Assembly (NCBI RefSeq): GCF_026210795.1
Contig: NC_089459.1
Location: 2,790,001 to 2,854,000 of the forward strand
Length of the DNA stretch: 64,000 nucleotides
Direction: 5' to 3'
Source of the DNA: Rhizophagus irregularis
Taxonomy: Eukaryota > Glomeromycota > Glomeromycetes > Glomerales > Glomeraceae
The notes beneath the pieces were generated by a model. It was given only the letters and a program-made list of their open reading frames with translations. It ran no database searches and had not been told where the DNA came from. Positions 12,035 to 23,771 of this stretch are shown here, in pieces; within the stretch, counting starts at the first letter, position 1, and each line of letters opens with the position of its first letter. Position numbers and translations under genes: made by a program.

Positions 12035-14094
12035 TTACGTTAACTTCGCAGCCTGCATATTAGAATAAAAAAAAATATGGATCAGCTACAGGACTTAAAT
12101 TGTGTATACAACCCAAAAAGGATAATATTACCTTTTCATATAATGATTCAACAACATTTCCCATTTGTTTCAAGGTTTCCAATGCGGCTTCATATGTTAA
12201 CTTAAACATTTATTGTATAGTATTAGTTTAATGGACAATGCAAATATTTCGATAACTAAAATAAACTTACATCTTGAGATGGCTCGTCAAACACAATTAA
12301 ACATCCTGCTCCTTGATCCAGAATTCCATGAAAAACTTTGTCTAATATCATTTGAGACAACTTTGTCTCCACTTGCGGGGTGGGTAATTTGACCATTTCC
12401 GCAACATGGGAAATTTCTACCCTAGAGAAAGGTTCTATTATGCGTACCAAATTTTGTTCAAGCAAAGTGTCATAAAGTGCAGCAAGATGTGACCGAATGA
12501 TTGGATCATTTCCCAATTCTATTAATATTAAGAAAAATAACGACCGATTACAATTAAATTCTAGGCTTACATAAATTTATGATTTTATGATTAATACCAT
12601 CTTTGTAAATCGCCAATGCGGTTTCGAATTCGTTTAGCGAACGATTTTTATGAGCTGTTGCTATAGCCTTCATAGCATCAACTTCGCGTCCAGCGTAACG
12701 TAAAGCGAGTTTACCATTGATTATGGCATAAACATCTTCCGACTTCAAAATTAAAAAAAGTATATCAATTGATTATGCAAATTAAATTGTGTAAAGATAT
12801 TGATGACCGACCACAAAACTTACCAAATTTAACATGATTTTACAAAGTAACATATACTTCAAAGCAGAGATAGCTCTGGGATCATCTTGTGATGAATATC
12901 CTTCAAGAGTTTCGTAAAAATACGAATACCTATGAAATTTACAATAAGTTAGTTAAAATTACAAAGATTCATAATTACATTACATACGCTGTTTTATAGT
13001 CCTTATCCTCAGCATGTAAAATTCCGGACTGCATATCCAGTGCAGCCTGAAGAAGAGGTGGACAATAAATAGCATTCGCAGATGTTCTAGCTGATGTAAG
13101 AGCTGCCTTGAATATAAATGATTTTCATTAGCATAAAGATGATTATGGTCAAACTCTCAAAAAAGATATAAATTTGAAATCTACTCTAGATTTTGGTAAA
13201 TTTCTTAACGCATGACAAACTCTGCTCTCCAAAAGTTGAACTTCCACTAGCACCATTTTATCATCCAAACGCTTCAATTCTTTTAAAAGTGAATTGATGA
13301 GACTTAAAGCATCATGATACATTTTATTATCAAGATATCTAATAAAAAATCCATTGGTATTTGATATTTTTTTAAAAAAATAAAAAAGTAAATAAATAAA
13401 TAAATAATCCTACAATGCTACTAAACGGGTTTCCAAGGATTGTTTTAAAAAAATTCGTTTTTCTTGTACGCTCCAATCAATTGTTTCTTTGCAAATTTCG
13501 ATTTGGAGTGGTAGAGTATCAGGTATTTCAGAAAACAGATCAATTAAGGTCTTTACTGAAACGTAAAAACAATTTCTGGAATCAATAAAGGAACAAAGAT
13601 TGATTAACACGTGATATAAAAGATAACAATATTATACCGATTTTAGCAGTTTTAGCTCTCACAATTGATGCCATAAAAGATCGAGAAGAACGTATCAAAC
13701 TTGATAATTCGTCTGGTTTTCTAATTAAAAATATAAAGCATTAATCATTAACTGATGGTCACAATTAAATATAGAATAACATACCTATAATCCCGATATA
13801 GTTCTCCAAGTTTAACCAAAGCAAGTTCTTGATCTCGGATCAAATTTTCGTTGTTTCCTAAAATAAATTATTAAAAAAAACCCCGATTTAAAATGATCGA
13901 CTGCAAAAATCATTCCGTGCAAAAAGTAAATTATATAAAAAAAAAAGTCGCGTAGTCGTTTAACGTCTGTGAACGGTCAATTTTGAAATAAACATACCGG
14001 CATTCTGCGCAAGAATTTGCTTATATATTTGTTCAGCTTCACCTGGAGAAGTCTTTGCAAACTCCTCCGCCTGTTTCAAGGAAAGTGAGGACAT
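12035..14094 (-). CDS. RPN6: 26S proteasome regulatory subunit Rpn6 (PSMD11)
   Basis: About ten exons on the minus strand. The start at 14094 gives [14 protein letters not shown], then a TPR-like solenoid (EICKETIDW...[16 protein letters not shown]), and a PCI domain near 12750-12260 ([45 protein letters not shown]; a winged-helix strand ending GCLIVFDE). The C-terminal helix SLYEK is followed by a final exon of only 18 nt (12052-12035) coding AAKLT and stop, matching the conserved end of the family. Rpn6 is the lid subunit that clamps core particle to regulatory particle through alpha2 and Rpt6. It is divergent to PRCC with about 210 bp between starts. Confidence 0.93.
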
Positions 14095-14304
14095 TTTGAA
14101 CGAATAATAAAGATGATTATATTTTATCTTTTATATGAAAATTTTTACATTACGTATACAGATGATAAACGGTGTAACGCCAAAAAAAAAGTATAAGCCC
14201 TACTGCCCTAACCCATTGAAAATTTTTCCGTTACAAAAATTCGAATAGTTGCACATAAACAAGCAAACTATTTGATAGAACTCTTTTTAATTATAAATTC
14301 CAAT

Positions 14305-15673
14305 ATGTCACTCGTTGCTGATTATGGATCAGATATATCCAGTAGTGAAGAAGAAAATGATATTCAAAATATAGAAACAGAAACCACAGTAACTACAGTA
14401 ACAAAAAAACGTTCTTTAACTTCTTTACTTCCTCCACCAAAAAACAAAAGAAATGGACCTGTCAAGATCGTAGTTGATTTACCAAAATCTGTTAAAGACG
14501 ATGAGGATGACAGTGAAAAGGATCAAAGTTCAAAAAAATCTAAGTCTAGTGGTAGTGATTTATTTGCTCTATTGCCAGCACCAAAAAGACCAATTACTGG
14601 CAAAGAACAAAAATCGTCAACAAATAAACCAACTGATTTAGCTAATAAGCCGACGACAGCATCTACAAGTTTTGTTCCTCATACACTTACAAAGCGAAAA
14701 TCCGTGGCACAAAAAAATTCCAACTTATCACAAACTGTTTCCAAGATAAAAGGAAAAGAAGTAAAGGTGCATAGCGATGACGAAGAAACAAAAGACAAAG
14801 CTAATTTTACGGAATCATTTTTTCCATTAGGTAACTGATTACATTATTATTAAATATTTATTTTACATGCTTATAATTCATGTTCTATTGATAGGAGATG
14901 AAATAACGAATATAATACCAAATAATGTGATTGAGGACAAATCCTCCTTTAAAACAACTAATAATTCAGATAAGATTAATTCATCCAACATCGAATCGAC
15001 AGAAGATTATAATGTGAATGATGATTATTATTACAATTACAATTACCAATGGGATGCCGGTACAAATTCATATATGGAATATCCAGATTATTATTACGAT
15101 GGGTCACAATTACAACAACAAAGTAGTGAACAAGCGCAACCTGATAGTCAAATAGATGATGAAGTGGTAAAATATTGTACTAATTTTACTTTTGCTTGTT
15201 TTTTATTATTTAATGATTTATTATTTCATAAGTAGATTCAAAAATTGGGAGGCAGAAGAGGTAAAGAGGGGCCAATTATAATCAAAGAGATAAATGCAGC
15301 AGATCAAATGGCTGATGCATGGCAAGCTCAAATGGGCGAATTAACAAAACCTGGCAGAGGGGGAAGTGGAGGAACAGTATGTTTCATTTATTTGAATTAT
15401 TATTAGCATTATTAAAAAAAATCTAATGAAATACGGACTTTTCTTACATTAGCATTTTAAACCAACAAAAGGACAAAAAAGAAAACATAATCTAATGTAT
15501 TTGGCTTATCAGGCGGCTGCCATGGAAAATGATTTGAAAGAACAATTTGCAGCTAATAAGAAAACAAAAAGAGAGACCCAGGCAAAATATGGTTATTATG
15601 ATTTATTTGTTATCACAAGAGCTTTGTTTATTTCTATAACTAATTTCATTTCTTTCGTTTTACAGGATTTTAA
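14305..15673 (+). CDS. PRCC: PRCC-family nuclear protein
   Basis: Five exons: 14305-14830, 14895 to about 15163, about 15234-15378, about 15454-15591, and a last exon of 8 nt (15666-15673) that completes AKYGF and TAA. The N-terminus (MSLVADYGSD with acidic SSEEE) and the basic conserved C-terminus (KGQKRKHNLMYLAYQAA, TKRETQAKYGF) are the two hallmarks of PRCC proteins. The middle is Lys/Ser/Pro rich with LLPPPK and LLPAPKRP motifs. Human PRCC binds MAD2B and associates with spliceosomal factors, acting in the nucleus. An in-frame ATG at 14272 adds 11 hydrophobic residues absent from the family, so 14305 is preferred. Confidence 0.9.
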
Positions 15674-16347
15674 TAAATTTGGTATTAATAATTTATCAGA
15701 TAAAACTTACAACACTAGATTTGTGTTGCATTGTTTTTGATCATTGCTAGAAGGCTGTATGTGTTATTACAGTCTTGCTATTTGTTTTTACATGTGCATC
15801 CTAATCGTTTCGGAGGACCATGCAGTCTTTTTTTTGTATATATTGTTGCAACATATTGAATTATTCATAGTTATTAAAACTGAAAGAACATATTTATTAT
15901 TTATATGATCTTGTTCTCACTATTTAGGATAATATCGATAATACAGTATTTTATCCTTTTGTAAAAATCCATCAAGGACATTTAATATAGGGCATATTAT
16001 AATAGAATTTGCTGAAACGACTATATGAAAATGCATAGCTTTTCCATGTTAAAATTCTTTTTTCACTTGGTTTTCAGTCTATTTTTACCAAATTTATATT
16101 TAATCTTTCTAAATAAGGTAAAGTGGCTAATATTAATAAAAAAAAAATTAATGATTAACCGTCAATATTATATTAATAAATTTATAATACAATATTTAAT
16201 TTAAGAAAAACGGCACGATAAAATAAAACTACTGACTCGATACACTTTTATCACTAAGATATGCCGCTTAAAATATTTAAAATGCTTATTTTGATAAATA
16301 AAAGGAAATTAAATTGGATAAAATTATAAAATTTAAGAACCTTTTAG
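15674..16347. other. Convergent 3' spacer between PRCC and BUB3
   Basis: AT-rich 3' UTR-type sequence. Poly-T/poly-A runs and AATAAA-like hexamers occur toward both ends. No gene, repeat or structured RNA recognised. Confidence 0.5.
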
Positions 16348-17701
16348 TTAAGCGCTAGAAGCCATAACTCTTGGTTTGCATTCATTTTCATTAATGGGTT
16401 TTATAAATACAGAATCCGGAGGATGATCTTTTTCACCTTCTTCAAATGTATAACTGCTTGCTATAGCCAAATATTGTCCATCTCTACTGAAATCCAAACT
16501 TGCAATACTTGTTGGATATTGTGGATATTGTCTTAATCGCTTTTTATTAAAACCATCCCAAATATTAACCATCCCATCAGCTCCTCCTGAAGCAAAGGTT
16601 CCATGTCTAATAAAGATAGATAAGAAATGTTCGTTATAAATGTAAATAGGGAAAAAAATTTTTTTAAAAAAATTCGAGAAAAACTTACGTTGGATGAAAA
16701 GCTAAAGCGTTAACAGGATAAACAGTATCTACGCCATCAATAACTTTTCTATGGCATTTAAACGCGTATTTACGCGCCTGAGCTTCAGGTGATGGATCAA
16801 AGAATTCAACGGCAACGCGACCTTCAATTGAACTGCTAGCATAGCCTACATTCAAAAAAATTTTGTTATATATATTTGAATGGATGCTTTACCTTTAATA
16901 AATATTTACCTTGACGATTAGGCATACATTTCACACAACGAGTCATAAATTTTAAACTACTTTCACGTTTTTGTATAGTTTCCGACATATTTCTAATATC
17001 ATAAATAAAAAATTGTCTGCCAGCTGTTGCAACCACTAATTTATAATGAACCAATGATAAAGCAAATACTTTTGCCCCGTCTCCAATTTCATATTGTCCA
17101 AATAACGCGTCTTTTTTACGAATATCCCATAACCTAATTGTACAATCCCATGATCCCGATACAATCATGTCTAAAGAAAAATAAAACGAAAGTAATGAAA
17201 GAAATAGTTCATCTAAAAACACGTAAATTTATGTATTCGACTTACGTTTTTCTAAACTATATTCAACGCACTTTACTGCTTTATCATGTAGACCCACGAT
17301 AGATTCATTGGTTGAATTTATATCAAAACTTTAAAGAAGAAATATTTATTAAAAAAACTTAAAAAAAAATAATGTTCATAATAATTAACTTTTATTACCT
17401 TTTTATGCAATGATCTAGACCTCCGCTAAATATGTGTACACCATCAGAAAAACAACAATCAAGAACTGAAGCTTTATGTTGAAAAGAAGCTCTAAGCGAA
17501 TTTTCATTTATGTCGTAAAGTCTTACTGTCTAAAAACATATGAAGTATATTGTATTAACAATGAAAGTAAAAATAAATAAGTTTTTCGCATACCTTATCC
17601 CAGGAAGAAACTAATAAATGATTAGAAGTAGTTGGGCTAAACACAACCGAGGAAATTGCATCAGAAGGCGGATCAACCAATTCAAATTGTTGTTGTTGCA
17701 T
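16348..17701 (-). CDS. BUB3: Mitotic checkpoint WD40 protein BUB3
   Basis: About six exons on the minus strand, roughly 330 residues of WD40 propeller. It starts [18 protein letters not shown] at 17701. Blades end in [16 protein letters not shown] and VNIWDGF. Diagnostic of BUB3/Rae1-type propellers are the conserved [19 protein letters not shown] segment (near 16830-16790), followed by YAFKCHR, the histidine-containing HP blade before the AFHPT turn, and [15 protein letters not shown] near the end. BUB3 binds MELT repeats of KNL1 and the GLEBS motif of BUB1/BubR1 at kinetochores. Ends ASSA, TAA at 16348. Confidence 0.92.
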
Positions 17702-17922
17702 TTATATAGTAGTGAGTATAGTGAGTGTATACTGTTTATGCTATTTAGACTGTTTATAATGAGTGGCTATTAAAAACGAGCGCGATTATAATTGTGTAAC
17801 GTCTTTTATTTGCATGTCAATAATTACACTACAAAGTTTAAAAAAGTCGCAAAATAAATCCTCGCCAACTGATTTATTATCAAATACCGTATTTTGCCGT
17901 TATTGTTTTGCGGTAAAGTATA

Positions 17923-20654
17923 TTAGTTTAACCCTCTGAAGAAATTCTTGCTAGCAGATCTTCTATTACGATTCTGATTATTGTAATCATTATCTTTTTT
18001 ATTTTTATTATTTAATTTAAATGTCATTGTCATTTCACCCATATTACCCCATTTTCCATTTGATCCCTTTAATATAAATATATTCAATAAAATGTTGAAA
18101 AAAAAAATTCTTGAAAAAAAAAATCTCTAACCTTATTTTTTTGCAATTTTGACGTAGATTGAATATTACGTATAGGTTCATCTTTTGTCTTTTTCGATTT
18201 AACTCCTTTATGTTTATTTAATTGAGTTATTAAATCTATGAAAAAATCGAATGTTAAATATGTATTATTTGAAAATCTGAATATTTACTATAAAATATCA
18301 TACCTTCATCGCTGTCAGTCTCCATAGACGTGCCGCTTTCGTCAGATTCATTCATCTGTTCGTCTTCATCCTCCTCATCCTCCTCCTCCTCATCATCATC
18401 GTTATTCTTCAAATTTTTCTTCTATACAATCAAATCAATAAAAAGTTTAATTATAAAATCTTCCAAATTTCTTTAATAAACTCTAAATCAATAATACATA
18501 CAGTTGGGTGTAATAAATTTTGTTGTTCATCAATTTCATATTCTGGATTAGTAAATAATTCAGCGAATCTATCATCTTTGAGTAAATTATTAACTTCATC
18601 AACAGCGGAAACAGTGGCAGTTCTTCCTTCTTCATATTGAAGAATTTTCCTCTTCTTTTCCGAAGATTTTATTAATCTACTTGCTAATTCCTTATTAACT
18701 TTGGGTAATTTTTTGGTTACTCTTATACGCGATTCCCTTTCCTTTTCAAGTTTTTCTTTAATTATTTTTTCTCGATAATCAGCATATGCAAATGGATTAG
18801 AAATAAGTTTTGCCTTAAATAGATAAAGACGTAAGCAAAAGTGAATTGGAATAAGAAAGTACTGGATATAACAATCTTACTTTCTCGTATAATTGTAAAT
18901 CTACAAAGAAACCATGCATATATGGTTTTAATACATTTGATCCAATCAATTGATCCATACCAAGGCTACAAACAAATGAAAATGTATAATTCATGTAAGT
19001 ATAAATAGATAAAAACCATAACAAATCACGTAACAATTACGTTTCTAATTCTTTTCTAGTGACAAATTTATAATTTTCGTAAATATTTTGTTGCGGATTT
19101 TCTTCCATTTCTTCCTAAACCAAAGAAAGTTACTCTTTTGTTTTTAAATATCTTTTTAAAAAAGAATCATTAAACTAAAGTTGTAATTTACCGTCAAATT
19201 ATCCAAAAATGAACACCATTTTGGTGCAGGACCTAACGAAGGAATATAAAAAGCACCAATTTGTATACCTTCATTAGCAATAAAAATTAATCCGGAATCC
19301 GGTACAACACAAAAATCATTAATATCCGTATTAGGTTCTATTGAAGTAAAATTTGCTCCCTACAAATTAAATTATAATCAACCCAGAGCAAATTTCCTGA
19401 AAAATAACTTCAAAAATGACTTACATTATCCTTATCCCAAATTTTCATAATTTTGCTATCAGCACTAATAACTTTAGATTTTCCTTCATTACCGATAACA
19501 TCATCATACCAAAATAATTTTTTAATAGGATAACCATATTGATGATCTTTAACCAACCAAGGTTTTGAACTTCTTAAATCATATAATAAGATATGTCCAG
19601 TAGAAGTTCCTATTGCTAAAGAAAGTCCATCATTTTTATATTCCATGGCTGTAACTTGAAATAAATTACTATTATTTTCTGAGAAAGAAGGTAATTGCGG
19701 TGCTAATAATCCAATTCGTGATCTTGATCTTGGATCCCATAATTCTACTGTACCATTTTCAGTACCAAATCCAAATAATTGATGTGCAGGATTTATTATT
19801 GTAACATTTATTCCTGTTGTCGAATCTGTTGAAAATGAATTTAAAAATCTTCCTTGATTTAAATTTAGTCTATATACTTCATGAGACGATGCTCCTATAA
19901 GTAAATCACATGATGGATAATGATATACCAAATCTCTGCCAAACTATAAAAAAAATTATTATTGCAAATTGAAAAATAAAATATAATAAAAACTCATGGA
20001 TATATTACTTTGGGAATCCTAGTCTTATAATATATTCCACCATGTGTATGAAATTCAATTGTTCTATCGTTTTGTAATAATACAGACTTGGTCCAATCAT
20101 CTGATAAAATCTGACATTATTATAATTATTATACCTTTTAACATGTTCGTACAAATAAACCCTCCCTCCCAAATGATGAAATTTCTATATTCTTACCACA
20201 AAGTTAACGTTCTCTGAATCCGTATGTCGATCGAATTTCATTGACATTTCGGAGTACTCATAAACTCGAATTTGTGGTTTATAAACACCTGATAAAAAAG
20301 TGCATCAAATTTAACTCCGAATTTTTTTTTTTAATTTTTTTAAAAAAAATAAAAACTACCTGTTGCCATTATGAAGCAGCCATCCCTTGTTGATTTTATT
20401 CGTAATGAAGCTTCAGGGAACTCAAAATCTTGAATTAATTCTATTCTAGATCTCCATTCTATTCAAGAAAATAAATATACCGTTTTTTATAAATTCCTCT
20501 TAAGCTTAAATCCAAGGCGCAACATGATTATACCTGGATCATTTTTTAATACTCTTTTTTTCTTTCGCTCCAGCCAATCTGGTATAGAGCGACACCCAGA
20601 ACCAGAAACTGTATATATTTTAACATTATTTGGGTTCGAAACTTGAAGGACCAT
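17923..20654 (-). CDS. NOL10: Nucleolar protein 10 / Enp2, SSU-processome WD40 protein
   Basis: Multi-exon minus-strand gene. It starts MVLQVSNPNNVKIYTVSG at 20654; the family's Ser/Gly-Cys-rich SGSGCRSIPDWLERKKKR follows. A WD40 propeller comes next (VYHYPSCDLLIGASSHEVYRLN; GTENGTVELWDPRSRSRIG; GHILLYDLRSSKPW; KIMKIWDKDN), then the NUC153 region and a Lys/Glu-rich coiled tail with VTKKLPKVNKE and an acidic run (DDDDEEEEDEEDEDE near 18400). It ends in a basic NNQNRNRRSASKNFFRG tail. Enp2/NOL10 is a component of the 90S pre-ribosome needed for 18S rRNA processing in the nucleolus. Its promoter is shared with PNO1 (157 bp between ATGs). Confidence 0.92.
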
Positions 20655-20811
20655 CTTAGGAGAGAATCAACAATAATGATAATCTTAACAATAGTGAATA
20701 TTAATTTAATTCAAAAGTTTCACAACATACAGTATCAAAAAATTTCTGATCAATTTCAAATTTTTTTTTTTTTTGATAAATAAATTAATAAAATTGTAAA
20801 AATTTTGAAAG
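20655..20811. promoter_or_regulatory. Bidirectional promoter of NOL10 and PNO1
   Basis: 157 bp between two divergent start codons of 40S-biogenesis genes. It includes an AAAAATTTTG element directly before the PNO1 ATG, similar to the yeast rRNA-processing element (RRPE, AAAAWTTTT), and a second AAAAAATTTC near 20737. In such AT-rich DNA these matches may be chance. Confidence 0.3.
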
Positions 20812-21967
20812 ATGTCTAATAAAATAATTGATGATACCGACGAAACTATGATTGATGCTGAATATATTCCAAATAATTCAGTATCAAAAGAGCAAACAGA
20901 AGCAGCAACAGAAATGTTAGTTGAAAACGATAACGAAGAGGAGACTATTATTAAACCAAAATTTCGTCCTGCTACTATTAATGAACTAAATGTAGATATA
21001 GCCTTCATTTCCTATGCTTTCACGCTATCATAAATATTATTTTATTCTGATTGTAATTAATTTAAACCTTTTTAGAATGGTATATCACAGCTTCGTAAAA
21101 TATCGGTCCCATCACATAGATTTAAACCGCTTAAGAAAGATTGGAAAAAAATTTATGAACCTCTGGTGAAACATTTAAGTTTGCAAGTTAGAATGAATAC
21201 AAGATCAAATCGTGTTGAGCTAAGAGTAAGGATAATTGATTATTTTAAATTCTAATTATTCTAATTGTAAATTTATACATTAAACATTTAGAACATTTAA
21301 CATAATTGATTAGACTTCTAAATACACTAAAGACTCCGGATCATTACAAAAAGCTGCTGATTTTGTCAAAGCTTTTATGATGGGATTTGATGTTGAAGTA
21401 TGTATTCAATGTATAGTTACTCAAAGGTTTCCCAAATAAATCTTAATTTTTAATTTATTAGGACGCGATAGCAATTTTGCGTGTTGATGATCTTTACATA
21501 GATTCATTTGACATAAAAGATGGTAAATAATTTATAAAAACTATTTGCTCATTACTATTTAACTTTTTTTAATTTATTTATAAAATTTTTTATTACAGTA
21601 AAAAAATTAGAAGGGGATCATTTATCTCGTGCAATTGGACGTATAGCGGGTAAAAATGGCAAAGTGAAGTTTGCTATTGAAAATGCATCAAAAACAAGGA
21701 TTGTATTAGCAGATTCGTAAGTTGTTTGCATGCAATACTTTAAATGCTTTGGATCGTTTTTTTTTTTTTGATAATTACTAATAATTAAATTATCAATGTC
21801 CTTTGCTATTAAATGATTAAATGAATAGATCTATTCATATTTTAGGTTCATTCCAAAATATCAAGATTGCACGTGATTCAGTAGTATCATTAATATTAGG
21901 TAGTCCACCAGGCAAAGTACACGCGAATTTAAAAATAATTAATGCAAGAATGAAGCAGAGATTCTAA
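20812..21967 (+). CDS. PNO1: RNA-binding protein PNO1 (Dim2), pre-40S factor
   Basis: Six exons, about 250 residues. An acidic N-terminus (DDTDETMIDAEY) is followed by FKPLKKDWKKIYEPLVKHL, the non-canonical KH1 domain, ADFVKAFMMGFDVEDAIAIL, DLYIDSFDIKDVK, and the KH2-containing signature GDHLSRAIGRIAGKNGK with KTRIVLAD, ending in HILGSFQNIKIARDSV, LILGSPPGK and ARMKQRF. This is the classic PNO1/Dim2 order. The protein binds the 3' end of 18S rRNA with Nob1 and recruits Dim1 in the nucleolus and on cytoplasmic pre-40S. All introns fit GT-AG. The first follows ELN and joins NGISQLRK. Confidence 0.95.
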
Positions 21968-22243
21968 AACAAGTTGAAATGTTTTGTATTTCATTTTTTA
22001 TTAATTAATTTTAAGTTAAATAAATTAGGATTTCGCACTCAGGACTTAAATTTTTGAAAAAAATGTATATAGATTGTACTGTATAATGCTATATTCACAA
22101 CTCTAAATTATCATAATTACAAAATTGAGAAGCTACAACCAATTTTGAACATTACATAATTAGTAAATATTCATAAATGGTTACTGACAAAAACAAAGAT
22201 AAAAATTAATGATATAACAACAATATATATGAACGATTCAAAT

Positions 22244-23211
22244 TTAATCTTCATCCAAATCTTTAAATTTCAGGTGTTCCTCATAAAAACGAATTATCTA
22301 ATAAACGATAAAATCAATTGGTTAACATTTTAAGCGATAATATGATAAATGATAAATCATTACCTTTTGCGGGCACATTAAGTTAGCAACAGAAGCAGGG
22401 TGTCTTGTTCTGTGTCCACTTTTCCTTTAAATAAATTAAATAAAAAAAAATACTTTACCCAAAAAAGAAAGAAGGAAAAAGAAAAGAAAGTTTTCTTTTA
22501 ATAAATACCAATTTAAATAAATCCAAAGTCCACTATCCTTAGAATTTCTTTCAACAGTTTCTACATCATCAACTGCCTCTTCCCAAGTAGTGAGGCTAGG
22601 AGGAGGAAAATTTTCAAGTAAAGAAAAATCAGGTTCTTCATTGAATGAATCGCTAAATTTACGTTTTCTAATATTAACTTGATTGCTTGTTATCATAGTT
22701 TGTTTTTTTTTAACTTGTTCTATTTTCTTCATGTTTTCTTTAGAATTTCCTTTGTCGGAACTTTCTTCAGGACTTTCTACGGATTGTTTATTAGATTTTT
22801 CTATTTTCTTCCAATACTTTTCAATAAGCTCTTTAGCAAACCTAAAATAAATTTAAAAATTTTTTCTTAAACCATGTTTTAGTTAAAAAACACATTTTAT
22901 GTAGAAACATACACGTCTGATTCATTTTCCCATGTATTATCATCTTCAGGATATCCTTTCCACTTAAGATAATATTGCGTGGCGCCCTTGGATGAATAAA
23001 ACGAAATCATTTAAATAACTCACATTAAAAATATATATATATTATATTAAAGGAAATCACTAACTTTTATCTTTCGATGATCAATTATTTTTTCTACGAC
23101 GTATTCGTCTTCCGAATCAGAATTTTCTTTCTCTTCAATATATTCTTCTTCAGAAACATCATCAATATCCATTTGTATATTACTTTTCTTACGATTCTTC
23201 CTATACACCAT
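22244..23211 (-). CDS. HP1-type chromodomain / chromoshadow protein
   Basis: About five exons on the minus strand, roughly 230 residues. The N-terminal tail is acidic (EEEYIEEKE). The chromodomain at about residues 36-90 has EYVVEKIIDHR, YYLKWKGYPEDDNTWE and a final KELIEKYWKK helix; the aromatic cage positions (Y, W, W/Y) are present. The hinge is basic (IRKRKF), and the chromoshadow domain spans from TTWEEAVDDVETVER through GLWIYLNW to CPQKIIRFYEEHLKF. This is the HP1/Swi6 architecture: binding of H3K9me2/3 and dimerisation for heterochromatin. Given the repeat island in this window, the product is a candidate for silencing such DNA (inference). Start 23211 (MVYRKNRKK), stop 22244. Confidence 0.92.
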
Positions 23212-23375
23212 TATTACTAACAGAAAGAAATTATTATTGTTTTTACGCGTAAAAAAAAAAAATTTATTTTCTTTAGTATTTAAATATCGAAATGTATATC
23301 TCCTGTTTTTAATATAAAATATTAAACGAACATTCTATTTTTTATATTTTTATCCAGTTAGCAAAAAGAAAAGAA

Positions 23376-23513
23376 ATGTTAAATCCAAAAAAAAAAGAAA
23401 TAAAAGAAAAAAAAGAACCCGTTAAATCGCCACCAAAAAAGAAACAAAACGCGTTTACTGTGGATATGTTGAGAGAAATTAGTAATATGATTGATGTTGA
23501 AGTTCCATTTTAG
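23376..23513 (+). CDS. Tiny basic ORF, possibly a last exon
   Basis: 45 codons, or a few more if read from a possible acceptor (atccag) just upstream at about 23357. The peptide is Lys-rich at the start (NPKKKEIKEKKEPVK) and then has an amphipathic segment (AFTVDMLREISNMI) ending DVEVPF. A 10-base A run encodes the Lys repeat. It lies 165 bp from the HP1 start on the other strand, where a divergent gene would be expected. I do not recognise a family; chance cannot be excluded. Confidence 0.4.
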   Translation: MLNPKKKEIKEKKEPVKSPPKKKQNAFTVDMLREISNMIDVEVPF

Positions 23514-23771
23514 ATAAAGGAAGAGTAACACATGTTGATAATCTTGTTTAAAAATAAGATAATCTATTTATTAATTTTTTAAAATTTAGCTTGTGAAAAA
23601 TTATAGTACACATTTGTTATATAAGTAGATAATAACTAGATTCATTTTGTTAATAAATACATAATTAAGTAAAAAAAATTGAAATTGTCCGTACATTATT
23701 TAATTTCATGTAAATTATTCATTAAAAGTTATAAACTAATACATATATTATCGCATTTTAAGGATATCATA

